This document shows, one piece after another, positions 1 to 7,378 of a stretch of DNA of 31,654 nt (position 1 is its first letter; every line of letters starts with the position of its first letter). This stretch comes from Clostridia bacterium (lineage in GTDB: Bacteria; Bacillota; Clostridia; UBA1381): the NCBI GenBank assembly GCA_900751885.1, contig CAADTH010000059.1, forward strand, positions 1 to 31,654, written 5' to 3'. A program made the position numbers and the translations under genes. The notes beneath the pieces were generated by a model. That model did no database searches. It saw only the letters and a program-made list of their open reading frames with translations, and was not told where the DNA came from.

Positions 1-1
1 G

Positions 2-205
2 ATTGCGGCGGCGAATGTCGTGCAGTGGTTTGCGGCGGAGGAAATCGCGCTTCGGGAGATTGTGATTATGTTCTTTCTCTCCAACGAGATTTTGAGTCTC
101 TTGGAAAACGCGGCAATCTTTATTCCGATACCTCCTAAGCTAAAGGAGATATTACTGCAGTTAAGAGGGGAAAAGGAGGACGAAAGTGGAAATAAGGCAG
201 ATTAA
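2..205 (+). CDS. Phage holin, C-terminal part (5' end outside window)
   Basis: The frame is open from the window edge to TAA at 203-205 and gives about 67 residues. The visible part has a hydrophobic stretch ending in FFLSNEILSLLENAA, then PIPPKLKEILLQL and a charged tail. This is the typical C-terminus of the phage_holin_4_1 (toxin secretion/phage lysis holin) family, in which the hydrophobic segments form the membrane lesion that releases the endolysin. It overlaps the amidase gene by 20 bases, the usual holin-lysin arrangement. The first half of the protein is not visible. The family call rests on the tail and the neighbour. Confidence 0.8.
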   Translation: MAAANVVQWFAAEEIALREIVIMFFLSNEILSLLENAAIFIPIPPKLKEILLQLRGEKEDESGNKAD

Positions 206-896
206 GTATAACGTCACACTCAAACACCGTGGGAAAGAGGATATCAAGTACATTGTTATCCATGATACTGGGAATACGGCAAGGGGAGCGGATGCAGACA
301 GGCACTATTCCTTTTTTGACGGCGGAAACCGCAATTCCAGCGCAGATATATTCGTGGATGACAAGGGTGCAATCAAGGTCAATGATTACTACACAGGCTA
401 TACGTGGCATTGCGGCGATGGCAAGGGTAAGTTTGGCATCACGAACGCTAACAGCGTTGGCGTGGAACTGTGCATCAACTCTGACGGGGACTACGATAGG
501 GCGATGGATAACATGGTGGAAGTCGTGCGTCAGCTGATGGCGGAGCTTGACATCGACACGGACCATGTTGTCCGTCACTACGATGCAAGCCGCAAAAACT
601 GTCCGCAGTCGATGAACAATGGAACATGGGTAAAGTGGTATGAATGGAAAGAGAGGTTGGGAGAAGATATGGCAAAGATTACAGAACTGGAAGAGAGAAT
701 TGCGAAGCTCGAAAACAAGATGGTGTATCACTATGTGGATGATAATATGCCCGAATGGGCGAGACCAAGCATTCAAAAGCTGGTTGACAAGGGAGTTCTT
801 AAAGGAAACGAGCAAGGAGAACTGGGACTGACAGATGATATGCTCAGGATGCTGGTGATGCTTGACAGGGCACGAGCGTTTGATGGTGATAGATAG
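186..896 (+). CDS. Phage endolysin, N-acetylmuramoyl-L-alanine amidase (Amidase_2)
   Basis: A 236-residue lysin that should cleave the bond between muramic acid and L-alanine in peptidoglycan. The zinc-site pattern of Amidase_2/PGRP enzymes is visible: His in YIVIHDTGN (about residue 26), His in VVRHYDAS (about 128) and Cys in KNCPQS (about 137). A charged helical linker (about 160-178) leads to a C-terminal segment (VDDNMPEWARPSIQKLVDKGVL) resembling the short repeat found at the ends of many Clostridia phage lysins, probably for wall binding or oligomerisation. The GTG start at 186 has AGGAGG at 175-180. It is coupled to the holin upstream, and a terminator follows directly, so this is the end of a lysis operon. 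Confidence 0.93.
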   Translation: MEIRQIKYNVTLKHRGKEDIKYIVIHDTGNTARGADADRHYSFFDGGNRNSSADIFVDDKGAIKVNDYYTGYTWHCGDGKGKFGITNANSVGVELCINSDGDYDRAMDNMVEVVRQLMAELDIDTDHVVRHYDASRKNCPQSMNNGTWVKWYEWKERLGEDMAKITELEERIAKLENKMVYHYVDDNMPEWARPSIQKLVDKGVLKGNEQGELGLTDDMLRMLVMLDRARAFDGDR

Positions 897-904
897 CAAG
901 ATAG

Positions 905-938
905 AAACGGGTGGAGAATATTTTCCGCCCGTTTTTTA
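905..938 (+). terminator. Rho-independent terminator after the lysis genes
   Basis: The stem ACGGGTGGA / TCCGCCCGT (one G-U pair) is followed by a T run, 9 bases after the amidase stop. It closes the prophage lysis operon. Confidence 0.85.
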
Positions 939-1237
939 GGTACTAATTTATATAGTGATTTCAAGTTATTAAGAATAAGATGTACTATATCTTTCATTTT
1001 TTAAGTGCAATTTTTCATGGTAAACTAAAGTCAAAACAGAAAATACTTGAAAATAAAGTTATAATATAATATTATATAGGTAGATAGTTGTTCTAAGAAG
1101 TTTACTCTATTTTAGATTAGTTTTTCATTGTTTCATAGTTGTTCTTTTGAAAAAAATTCATTTTTCGATTTTTTGTGATAAGTTTAAGCTAGTAATAATT
1201 AAAAAGTGGTATTTTATAGTTTAAGAGGTGTATACAA
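939..1237 (+). promoter_or_regulatory. AT-rich intergenic region with candidate promoter for the AAA+ cassette
   Basis: These 300 bases are very AT-rich and hold no convincing gene. A sigma-A-like promoter can be read at 1047-1075: TTGAAA, 17-base spacer, TATTAT. It would give a leader of about 155 bases before the ATG at 1238. Base composition changes sharply from the preceding lysis genes, which fits a foreign insertion at the prophage end. No clear attachment-site repeat was found. Confidence 0.45.
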
Positions 1238-1557
1238 ATGAAAGATAATATTATCGTAGCAGTAATAGGAGCAGTAGCTCTTATTATTTCGGCAGTAATC
1301 AGTTTTATTGGAGTGTTATGTAAAATCCGGGAAGAAAAAAACGAAGTGCTAAACAAGAAAGATATATACCGACTACAATACCTATCCCACCTGAATCAGA
1401 ACATCCAGTATTCTTAAATCCAGATGATTATGATATAGACGAAGAGGAATATTTTGTAACATTAGCTGCGCTATTTCAAAAGAGTAGAAATCCAACTGAT
1501 ATTAGTATTAAGAGATTAAAAAAGCAGAAAGATATGGAGAAAAATAAAAATGAATGA
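1238..1557 (+). CDS. Small membrane-anchored protein, full length only with a -1 frameshift
   Basis: Reading from ATG 1238 (AGAGGTG upstream) gives a hydrophobic helix (IIVAVIGAVALIISAVISFI, about residues 5-24) and then charged residues. The zero frame stops at 1417 after 59 residues. The -1 frame is open from 1324 to TGA at 1555-1557 and clearly looks coding: IPTTIPIPPESEHPVF, then an acidic patch, then a basic tail KRLKKQKDMEKNKNE. The two frames meet at A AAA AAC (1336-1342), in the correct phase for a -1 slip, which would give a 106-residue protein. The -1 stop overlaps the ATPase start (ATGAATGA), so the -1 frame couples to the next gene. It may be programmed frameshifting, transcriptional slippage on A7, or a simple broken gene. 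Function unknown. Confidence 0.6.
1336..1342 (+). promoter_or_regulatory. Candidate -1 slippery heptamer A AAA AAC
   Basis: The zero-frame codons are GAA AAA AAC, so the heptamer has the X XXY YYZ phase known for -1 frameshifting. It sits in a run of seven A, which could also cause polymerase slippage. A purine-rich CGGGAAG lies directly upstream. No strong downstream stem was seen. Confidence 0.45.
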
Positions 1558-2461
1558 ATTGCTAAAGGAAGACAAAGATATCAGTAAAGTAATCTCATAT
1601 AACAATCATTATGAATTGGATCAATCAATGTTAATAATTCCTCCACATAGTGAAGACTATGAAAATATTTTTGTACCCAAACGTTTCCTAGAGAATGTAG
1701 CATGCCATATTATAGCACCATACCTACAAGAAGACAAACAGTATAAGCCTCCTATTTATTTGGCAATAAAGGGATTGCCTGGACAAGGAAAAACAGCGCA
1801 GTCTATAGCTACATGCACTCAAAAAGGTGGATGTGTAATTTATGTTTCTGCTTCTACTCTTTCTGGCAGTCATGAAAATGAGGCCAAAGAAAAGCTCCAA
1901 AGAATTTATAACAAGGCAATTGAGCTAAGAACAAAGGTGCTAACAACTATTATAATTGATGATTTTCATAAGGGGATATTGAACGAGGATGAAAACATAA
2001 AAAAGACAATAAATAGTGATATTTTAACTGGATATATGATGAATATTGCAGAGCACAATGGATCCGTACATATTCCTATTATACTAACAGCGAATGATTT
2101 GTCGCAGATTTATGCCCCACTATTGAGAGCTGGTCGTGCGGATGTTTTTTTATGGGAACCAAAACAAGAGGAAAAAAGAGAGATAGTGTTTAGGATTATT
2201 TCATCTTTTTTGAATGATAAGAATGAAAAAAAATTTAATAGTTTCTTTAGAAGGTATAACAACGAGAATATAGCTTTTTTTGCTCAACTTAAAAATCAAT
2301 GGAGAAAAGTAACTTTAAAAGACTGTATACATGATATATCCGATTTTAATTCAGAAAATATACAAAAGATTAATAATATTATAAATTCATACAAATATAA
2401 TCTTACCTATAATATGTTAAATGATATTGCAGAATTATTAATAAAAGAAAGGAATGAGTGA
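1550..2461 (+). CDS. RuBisCO-activase-like AAA+ ATPase
   Basis: A 303-residue single AAA+ module. Walker A is GLPGQGKT (about residues 75-82), Walker B is TTIIIDDF (about 133-140), and sensor 1 with the arginine-finger region is PIILTANDLSQIYAPLLRAG (about 176-195), followed by RADVFLWEPKQEEK. This last block, with SGSHENEAKEKLQRIYNKA and FFAQLKNQWRKV, follows the layout of RuBisCO activase (Rca: TGNDFSTLYAPLIRDGRMEKF) more closely than that of MoxR or Cdc48. Rca-type ATPases remodel a protein substrate. There is no RuBisCO here, so the substrate is more likely a cassette partner. The gene starts inside the end of the upstream small gene (8-base overlap) and overlaps the next by 4 bases (GTGA). 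It is strongly AT-rich, which suggests transfer. Confidence 0.85.
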   Translation: MNELLKEDKDISKVISYNNHYELDQSMLIIPPHSEDYENIFVPKRFLENVACHIIAPYLQEDKQYKPPIYLAIKGLPGQGKTAQSIATCTQKGGCVIYVSASTLSGSHENEAKEKLQRIYNKAIELRTKVLTTIIIDDFHKGILNEDENIKKTINSDILTGYMMNIAEHNGSVHIPIILTANDLSQIYAPLLRAGRADVFLWEPKQEEKREIVFRIISSFLNDKNEKKFNSFFRRYNNENIAFFAQLKNQWRKVTLKDCIHDISDFNSENIQKINNIINSYKYNLTYNMLNDIAELLIKERNE

Positions 2462-3045
2462 AGTTGTCAGAGATAGATTTATTCCAACCTGATGTCGATA
2501 TTACACCAGATATAAATCTTAAAGTACGTATTCGCGTTTTGGCACAAATTATTTTAGAGCTAGCTGAGGGATGTGGAGCAACAGATTGTGAGGATTCGAT
2601 AAAAAAAGGTATAGTTGAAAGACCTATAATTGAACAAGTTATAGTTTATTTTTGTGATGAAAAGAAGGTGGCAAGGGGGGAAATATGTTTTTGTATAGAC
2701 TGGGAAAAATTAGAGTTTGAAGCAAAAACGAGCAATGGGCAAACTGTTATTGAAAGACTCGATCTAAATAAATTGATAGCGCCTCAATTAGACCCAGCAG
2801 TGTGTACAGAGCTTTTCAAATTTGTTAAAAGATTAAAAGAAAAATATAATATTAAAGAAACAAAATCAAGCTACCAATACCGAGACAAATATACAAAGAA
2901 TGAAGACATACATACTAAAACAAGAAATTATATGGGGCATGTACAGGGTAAAGGTTTTGAAAGAGATACAAAGGATTTTGATTATGAATTAAAAACAGCT
3001 TTTCAAGGATTAGATGGATATTTAAATATTATAATCAGAAAATAA
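2458..3045 (+). CDS. Unknown protein of the AAA+ cassette, possibly HORMA-like
   Basis: A 195-residue protein not recognised with certainty. The GTG start lies inside the ATPase stop. After a short N-terminus comes a helix (LKVRIRVLAQIILELAEGCG, about 21-40), then two apparent strands separated by a turn (EQVIVYFCDEKKVARGEICFCIDW), a polar segment, a helix (ELFKFVKRLKEKYNI), and a long charged C-terminal tail ending in LDGYLNIIIRK. Helix, paired strands with a D-x-G-like turn, and a flexible C-terminal tail loosely resemble bacterial HORMA proteins, which are partnered by TRIP13-type AAA+ ATPases. That is a weak pattern match. Its tight coupling to the ATPase suggests it is substrate or adaptor. 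A terminator follows 50 bases downstream. Confidence 0.7.
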   Translation: MKLSEIDLFQPDVDITPDINLKVRIRVLAQIILELAEGCGATDCEDSIKKGIVERPIIEQVIVYFCDEKKVARGEICFCIDWEKLEFEAKTSNGQTVIERLDLNKLIAPQLDPAVCTELFKFVKRLKEKYNIKETKSSYQYRDKYTKNEDIHTKTRNYMGHVQGKGFERDTKDFDYELKTAFQGLDGYLNIIIRK

Positions 3046-3096
3046 TAAAGTTGATTAATAGGGTCTACAATAGTTAGAATTATAGCTAACTGATTA

Positions 3097-3131
3097 AAAC
3101 GGAGAGGAAAGAAAAGCATTCTCTGTTTTTT
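3097..3131 (+). terminator. Terminator of the AAA+ cassette
   Basis: The stem ACGGAGAG / TTCTCTGT (two G-U pairs) is followed by a run of six T. It lies immediately before the CRISPR-like repeat. Confidence 0.65.
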
Positions 3132-3134
3132 GCT

Positions 3135-3231
3135 GTCGCACCTATATGGGTGCGTGAGTTGAAATTCAACTGCATTTGTTGCATACTGATTATACCACTT
3201 GTCGCCCACGTATGGATGCGTGATAAGAAAA
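3135..3231 (+). CRISPR. One-spacer CRISPR remnant, type I-C-like repeat
   Basis: The first unit (3135-3165) starts GTCGCACC, has TATGGGTGCGTGAGTTGAAAT, and is 31 bases. It closely resembles the subtype I-C repeat family (GTCGCACC..GGGTGCGTG..TTGAAAT). A 35-base spacer (3166-3200) follows. A second unit (3201-3231) matches 22 of 31 positions, the usual degenerate terminal repeat. No cas genes are in the window and no further repeats were seen, so it is an orphan mini-array or the tail of a lost array. Array direction is plus, with the degraded repeat at the right end. Confidence 0.75.
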
Positions 3232-3438
3232 CACATCAAAATCCCTGGAAAGCACTTAATTCAGGGATTACATCTATCACATAACTAACAAAATATCACA
3301 TAATCGGCTTAAATACGACATATGAAAAGATTATGAGAATAAAATTAAATAACCTTTGATGTAAGAAAAAACCTGATAAACACTGTGTTTATCAGGTTTT
3401 TCATTGTGTGTTCCGTAAATTCATTTTGTTCGGAATGT
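3232..3438. other. Intergenic stretch between CRISPR remnant and AraC gene
   Basis: No gene is seen here. The only clear structure is the strong hairpin listed separately at 3366-3402. The rest is AT-rich. Confidence 0.5.
3366..3402 (+). terminator. Strong hairpin terminator, probably bidirectional
   Basis: A perfect 12-base stem AACCTGATAAAC / GTTTATCAGGTT with a five-base loop, flanked by an A run on the left and a T run on the right. It could close transcription across the CRISPR remnant. Confidence 0.8.
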
Positions 3439-3481
3439 TTGAAAAAAACATCGAATTATGCTACAATACTGGTACAGTATT
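3439..3481 (+). promoter_or_regulatory. Promoter with overlapping palindrome for the AraC-type regulator
   Basis: TTGAAA (3439-3444), a 17-base spacer and TACAAT (3462-3467). A perfect inverted repeat AATACTG-gta-CAGTATT (3465-3481) covers the end of the -10 box and the expected start point. A repressor bound there would block transcription, so autoregulation by the adjacent gene product is plausible. Confidence 0.7.
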
Positions 3482-3516
3482 ATAATTGATTACAAACAAT
3501 AGGGATTTGATTAATC

Positions 3517-4857
3517 ATGGACACAAAAAAGAAAAAAGTCAATTACATAGATAGGTTAATCACTTATATCGAGCATAACTTAGAAGCTGACATTGACACA
3601 GAGTGCTTATTGAAGGTCGGTTATCTTTCCCATACACAGCTCTACCGTGAGTTTTATAGTACCACAGGTCACAGCGTAAAGGAATATATCAGAAAAAGAC
3701 GTTTGTCGAATGCATTGGCACGAGTCAAAACGTCGAATATACCGCTTTGCGATATTGCGTACCAATGTGGATACAGCTCACAGCAGGCGCTTTGCAGAGC
3801 TGTAAAAAATGCGATTGGTCAGACTCCGCTTGAGTATAAAAGCAGTGAGACATATTATTTTTTTCCACCATTTACAGGAAAGGCGTTGCAGAATATCAAG
3901 GTGGTGACAGAGCAAATCCCTGATACACGATGCATCAGATTTTATCATTCGAGCTTAAAAGGAATTGAAGATAAGGCAATCAGCCATTTTCTCTCGATAA
4001 TCCCGGATTATAAAGGCAGAATTTTCGGAAGAAATGCAAAGAGAGTGGGTACAAAATTTTGTTATGAGCTATATATCAATTGCTTTGAAGGTATTGCTTC
4101 GGTCATAGAATCCAGTGAGTTTGAGCTGGCAAATAAGCAGAATGCTTATAAAGCTGTTTTTGCAATCACTACAGTAAAAAATGATGAAAAGAACATAAAT
4201 GACGCTTGGGACTATCTTTACTCGACGTGGCTTTCTGCGAGCATGTTTCGATATACCAATGAGCCTTATTTTGAAGAGTATCTATTAAACAGAAAAGGGC
4301 CGGTAAAATTAAAGCTTTATTTTCCTGTCGAAAAGAGAAGTGATTCTCTGAAGCTTTCCATTGAGAGACATTCAGTTTTGCGGTTTCTTGTCTCAAAAGC
4401 GGAGGGATATCAGGCTGAAAAAGTGGCATCAAAAAATGTGATGGATTATCTTGCAAAGGAGCATCCTCATATGTTAAGAGCAGTCAAAGAATGCTATGTA
4501 CAAAGGGGAGAAGGCAATTGCATCTGCGGAGTTAGAACAAAAACGGGATTTCCGATCTCAAAACATCCAAAGCTTCAGAACCTTGTTTTGGATGACACCA
4601 TGTATCTTACTTTTCATAGTGATTCAATAGCAGATTATGAGAAATGTCGAAATATGTTACTGTCTTTCGCTCGCGATAATGGGTTGATAGCGGAACGAAC
4701 GATGATTTTTGCTGTTTACAGCATACGGGATGGCTTCGCAGAGCCTAAAATGGCAATGTATTGTCCGATAAAAATGGTACAAAATGATAATACAAATCCT
4801 CCATGCGGCGATATAATAGAGCTATCAAAAAATAAGGGGGACGAACAAAATGAGTGA
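3517..4857 (+). CDS. AraC-family regulator with GyrI-like effector domain
   Basis: A 446-residue protein. Residues about 9-107 form a double helix-turn-helix of AraC type at the N-terminus (LLKVGYLSHTQLYREFYSTT and IAYQCGYSSQQALCRAVKNA with GQTPLEYK). The rest is a long ligand-binding part beginning VVTEQIPDTRCIRFYHSS, the usual entry into GyrI-like/AraC effector-binding domains, and seems to hold two such units (about 128-270 and 285-430). These domains bind hydrophobic or cationic small molecules and often control multidrug responses. It is coupled (8-base overlap) to a second GyrI-like protein. A promoter with a palindrome lies upstream. The ligand cannot be told from sequence. Confidence 0.85.
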   Translation: MDTKKKKVNYIDRLITYIEHNLEADIDTECLLKVGYLSHTQLYREFYSTTGHSVKEYIRKRRLSNALARVKTSNIPLCDIAYQCGYSSQQALCRAVKNAIGQTPLEYKSSETYYFFPPFTGKALQNIKVVTEQIPDTRCIRFYHSSLKGIEDKAISHFLSIIPDYKGRIFGRNAKRVGTKFCYELYINCFEGIASVIESSEFELANKQNAYKAVFAITTVKNDEKNINDAWDYLYSTWLSASMFRYTNEPYFEEYLLNRKGPVKLKLYFPVEKRSDSLKLSIERHSVLRFLVSKAEGYQAEKVASKNVMDYLAKEHPHMLRAVKECYVQRGEGNCICGVRTKTGFPISKHPKLQNLVLDDTMYLTFHSDSIADYEKCRNMLLSFARDNGLIAERTMIFAVYSIRDGFAEPKMAMYCPIKMVQNDNTNPPCGDIIELSKNKGDEQNE

Positions 4858-5503
4858 AACAGCAAAAAAGCCGAACCAGACAAGTCCGGAAGGGTATCAA
4901 CCGAAAAAGCCAGAGGTGCTAAGCGTGATGGAGGAAACGCTTATAAGCGATAGGGGCTACTCTGTCTATAAGGACATTGAGTATCGAATTGATATCATTG
5001 AGCTGGAGGAGTCTTTAAAGTTTGCAGGCGTTACCAGCAAAAACAATCCGGATTTTCAGAACATTGAAAAATACCACAATGAATTTTCAGAGAATATGAA
5101 GGAAAGACACCTTCCTTATACAGAGGTCGCTATGTTTGGAACGGTGACAGGCGAGCCGGATTATATATTTGGATGCCAAGTGGATTCCCTGGAGGATTTA
5201 CCGGATGGATTGCTTGGGATTGACACAGGGTTGAAAAAATTTGCCGCCATGGTGTTTCGGGCAAGCAATGCATATGAGCTTGTCGGTGCGGAGAACCCAG
5301 GCAAGGCAATGAATACGGCAACTGAATATGTCAGGGAGGCTTGGATTCCGGAGCATATGGAACAGGTGACTGATGTGGATTTGACGCATGTTGTATTTCA
5401 TATCCAAACGGAGCAGAAGGAGTATCATGCAGGTATGATAGAAGTGTATCCCGTGGACATCAATGATGATGCGCAGATGTGTTTTTATATCCCATTAAAG
5501 TGA
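4850..5503 (+). CDS. GyrI-like small-molecule-binding protein
   Basis: A 217-residue soluble protein. Its N-terminus is polar and low complexity (SETAKKPNQTSPEGYQPKKP), and the body reads as a GyrI-like domain: TEVAMFGTVTGEPDYIFGCQ, then LLGIDTGLKKFAAMVFRASN, then a helix with EYVREAWIPEH, and a closing HAGMIEVYPVDINDDAQMCFYIPL. The end pattern (E.YP.D......M.FYIPL) is characteristic of the family, which acts as ligand sequestering or sensing modules and sometimes as hydrolases. AGGGGGACG precedes the ATG inside the end of the AraC gene. It lacks a DNA-binding domain, so it may be a sink or co-sensor for the same ligand. The role is inferred. Confidence 0.75.
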   Translation: MSETAKKPNQTSPEGYQPKKPEVLSVMEETLISDRGYSVYKDIEYRIDIIELEESLKFAGVTSKNNPDFQNIEKYHNEFSENMKERHLPYTEVAMFGTVTGEPDYIFGCQVDSLEDLPDGLLGIDTGLKKFAAMVFRASNAYELVGAENPGKAMNTATEYVREAWIPEHMEQVTDVDLTHVVFHIQTEQKEYHAGMIEVYPVDINDDAQMCFYIPLK

Positions 5504-5542
5504 GATGCTGTGGGATGAACAAACCTGCTAACTGCTAAATCG

Positions 5543-5576
5543 AACGGCATGGGAAGCAAATTTCCCATGCCGTTTC
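5543..5576 (+). terminator. Hairpin after the regulator operon
   Basis: A perfect 13-base stem AACGGCATGGGAA / TTCCCATGCCGTT with a short tail of only three T. It is a likely terminator, although the T tract is poor. Confidence 0.6.
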
Positions 5577-5601
5577 CAGCAGTATTTTTATGAAAAAACA
5601 C

Positions 5602-5630
5602 TTGACATTATATTGCTTGTATATTATAAT
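5602..5630 (+). promoter_or_regulatory. Consensus sigma-A promoter of tRNA-Ser
   Basis: TTGACA (5602-5607), a 17-base spacer and TATAAT (5625-5630): both boxes are perfect consensus and end 13 bases before the tRNA. Confidence 0.92.
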
Positions 5631-5643
5631 AAATTCGTTGTGT

Positions 5644-5731
5644 GGAGAGGTGGCCGAGCGGTTGAAGGCGCAGCATTGGAAATGCTGTGATGTTAACGCA
5701 TCCGTGGGTTCGAATCCCATCCTTTCCTCCA
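5644..5731 (+). tRNA. tRNA-Ser (anticodon GGA)
   Basis: The acceptor arms GGAGAGG / CCTTTCC pair (one G-U). The anticodon arm is CAGCATT GGA AATGCTG. There is a long variable arm (GATG..CATC) as expected for class II tRNA-Ser, and the T loop is TTCGAAT. CCA is encoded at 5729-5731. The base before CCA is T. Confidence 0.96.
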
Positions 5732-5735
5732 GATT

Positions 5736-5768
5736 AAAAAAGAACCGCATCACCATGCGGTTCTTTTT
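5736..5768 (+). terminator. Terminator after tRNA-Ser, bidirectional shape
   Basis: AAAAAAGAACCGCAT / ATGCGGTTCTTTTTT with loop CACC: a perfect long stem with A and T runs on either side. Confidence 0.92.
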
Positions 5769-5814
5769 TGTTTTTCAAATCATCATACACGATTTCTACT
5801 GCAGGAGGATATAT

Positions 5815-7347
5815 ATGAAGATTCTTGATGACAATAAAAATAGAAAATCACAATGTAAAGAAGGAAAGAGGGCTTTGACAGATGATATTAAAGTAAGTAT
5901 CCCGGACGACGTGTTGAAAGATAAAAGCATCTATGCGTTTGGCGATAGTATTTTATATGGTCATACTATGCCAGATAAGTCATTTCCGCGTCTCATTTCC
6001 CGGGATTACAATATGAAGCTTACCATGTGCGCTGTAAACGGCGCAACGGTAATAAAGGGTGATAATCATATTTTGACGCAGGTAAAGCATGCACCAGATA
6101 AAGCGCCGGACGTCATTTTGTTTGATGGCTATACAAATGACGCGTATGTGAAAACCTTTGATTCGATTGGAGAAATTCAAGGCGGCTCGGCAATCAAATT
6201 TGACAATACAACCTTCTGCGGCGGATTTGAGGAGATTCTATATACCATGAAGCAGAAATGGCCGGATACGCCGATTGTCTTTGTTACAATCCATAAATCG
6301 GGCGGGCGTGAATGGAATATCCAGTGCAGGCTTCGTGAGCTTGCAATGGAATTGTGTAGGCAATGGGATGTAAGGATTGCAGACGTGTTTCATGATACGA
6401 CGCTGGATACGCGCGATGATGCGCAGATGTCTCAGTATATCATCGGAGGGGCAGGTTCTCATCCGAATGAAAGCGCCTGCAGAAGCTTTTATATTCCGGT
6501 GGTAGTCAAAAAGTTGAAGGAGGTACTTGCAGACTCGCTGACAACCCTTTCGGACAATATCAATGATACTGTTGATTTAGCAGTGTTTGCAGGGCAATCC
6601 AATATGTCAGGACGAGGCAATGCGGCAGACGCGGTAAGTTGTGACATGAATGCAGGGTTTGAATATAAGGCAGTCAGCAGACCGGATATGCTTGTTCCGA
6701 TAACAGAGCCATTTGGGCTGAATGAGGACAAGGAAAATGGCTTGACGGATATCGGTTCCGATGGAAAGACAAAGCGTTCAGGGAGTATGGTTTCCGCCTT
6801 GGTGAATGAATATTATCAGAAAACAGGCAGACAGCTTGTGGCTGTTTCAGCCTCAATGGGCGGAACAAGCACTGCACAGTGGAAGGACAATTACATTTCA
6901 GATGCGACCGCGAGGCTTGACGCGGCGAAGAAGTTTTTACAGAGCAATAAAATTCAAATAAGAAGAGTGTTCGTGGTATGGTGTCAGGGAGAAACCGATG
7001 GTGACAATATGGTGAGTGCACAGACCTATACGCACAATACAATGACCATCTTAGACAAGTTCAAGGCGCACGGCGCCGGGCATTGCTTTCTAGTTCAGAT
7101 TGGACATTATAACTATCTTGACTATCCGAACGGCAGTGGAAGTATGACGGGAGAAGACTTCGATAACCGCTATCAAACAATACGCCGCGCACAGGCGGCA
7201 TTATGCGAAGAGAATGATTTCGTTACATGTTCGGCAAGCTTTGAACCACATATAGAAAATATGATTGACCAGTATCACTATAATCAGACCGCCTACAATG
7301 AGGTGGGCAAGCAATGCGGCGGCGCGATTGCAGAATTTTATAAATAA
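5815..7347 (+). CDS. Two-domain esterase: SGNH/GDSL hydrolase fused to a sialate O-acetylesterase-like domain
   Basis: A 510-residue protein starting at ATG 5815 with AGGAGG at 5803-5808. A longer open frame upstream runs through the tRNA and is not used. Domain 1 (about 35-240) is SGNH: IYAFGDSILYGH carries the catalytic Ser, GYTNDA the Asn block, and AGSHPNES the Asp/His block. Domain 2 (about 250-510) matches the SASA/CE6 esterase family: LAVFAGQSNMSGRG with the nucleophile Ser, VVWCQGETDGD, and a terminal YHYNQTAYNEVG containing the likely His. Both families remove O-acetyl groups from glycans. No signal peptide is seen, so it should act in the cytoplasm on imported acetylated sugars. The gene lies tail-to-tail with another SGNH esterase. 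Confidence 0.85.
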   Translation: MKILDDNKNRKSQCKEGKRALTDDIKVSIPDDVLKDKSIYAFGDSILYGHTMPDKSFPRLISRDYNMKLTMCAVNGATVIKGDNHILTQVKHAPDKAPDVILFDGYTNDAYVKTFDSIGEIQGGSAIKFDNTTFCGGFEEILYTMKQKWPDTPIVFVTIHKSGGREWNIQCRLRELAMELCRQWDVRIADVFHDTTLDTRDDAQMSQYIIGGAGSHPNESACRSFYIPVVVKKLKEVLADSLTTLSDNINDTVDLAVFAGQSNMSGRGNAADAVSCDMNAGFEYKAVSRPDMLVPITEPFGLNEDKENGLTDIGSDGKTKRSGSMVSALVNEYYQKTGRQLVAVSASMGGTSTAQWKDNYISDATARLDAAKKFLQSNKIQIRRVFVVWCQGETDGDNMVSAQTYTHNTMTILDKFKAHGAGHCFLVQIGHYNYLDYPNGSGSMTGEDFDNRYQTIRRAQAALCEENDFVTCSASFEPHIENMIDQYHYNQTAYNEVGKQCGGAIAEFYK

Positions 7348-7378
7348 AAGCAGACTACAATTTGTCTATGAATTACAG

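Noticed and set aside
135..899. Long minus-strand open frame opposite the amidase
   Set aside because: It is a frame shadow of the amidase, which has clear zinc-site motifs and a good ribosome binding site; the minus frame shows no family pattern.
5644..5731. Prophage attachment site in tRNA-Ser
   Set aside because: No direct repeat of the tRNA 3' end was found on the prophage side, and regulatory genes lie between. The left part of the prophage is outside the window, so it remains untested.
5535..5756. Minus-strand frame over tRNA-Ser with a GFEPTDA-type peptide
   Set aside because: This is the well-known spurious translation of the reverse of a tRNA gene. The same applies to the frames at 17037-17394 over the tRNA-Arg genes.
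5590..5814. Upstream extension of the esterase gene
   Set aside because: It would translate through tRNA-Ser and its terminator; ATG 5815 has a correctly spaced AGGAGG.
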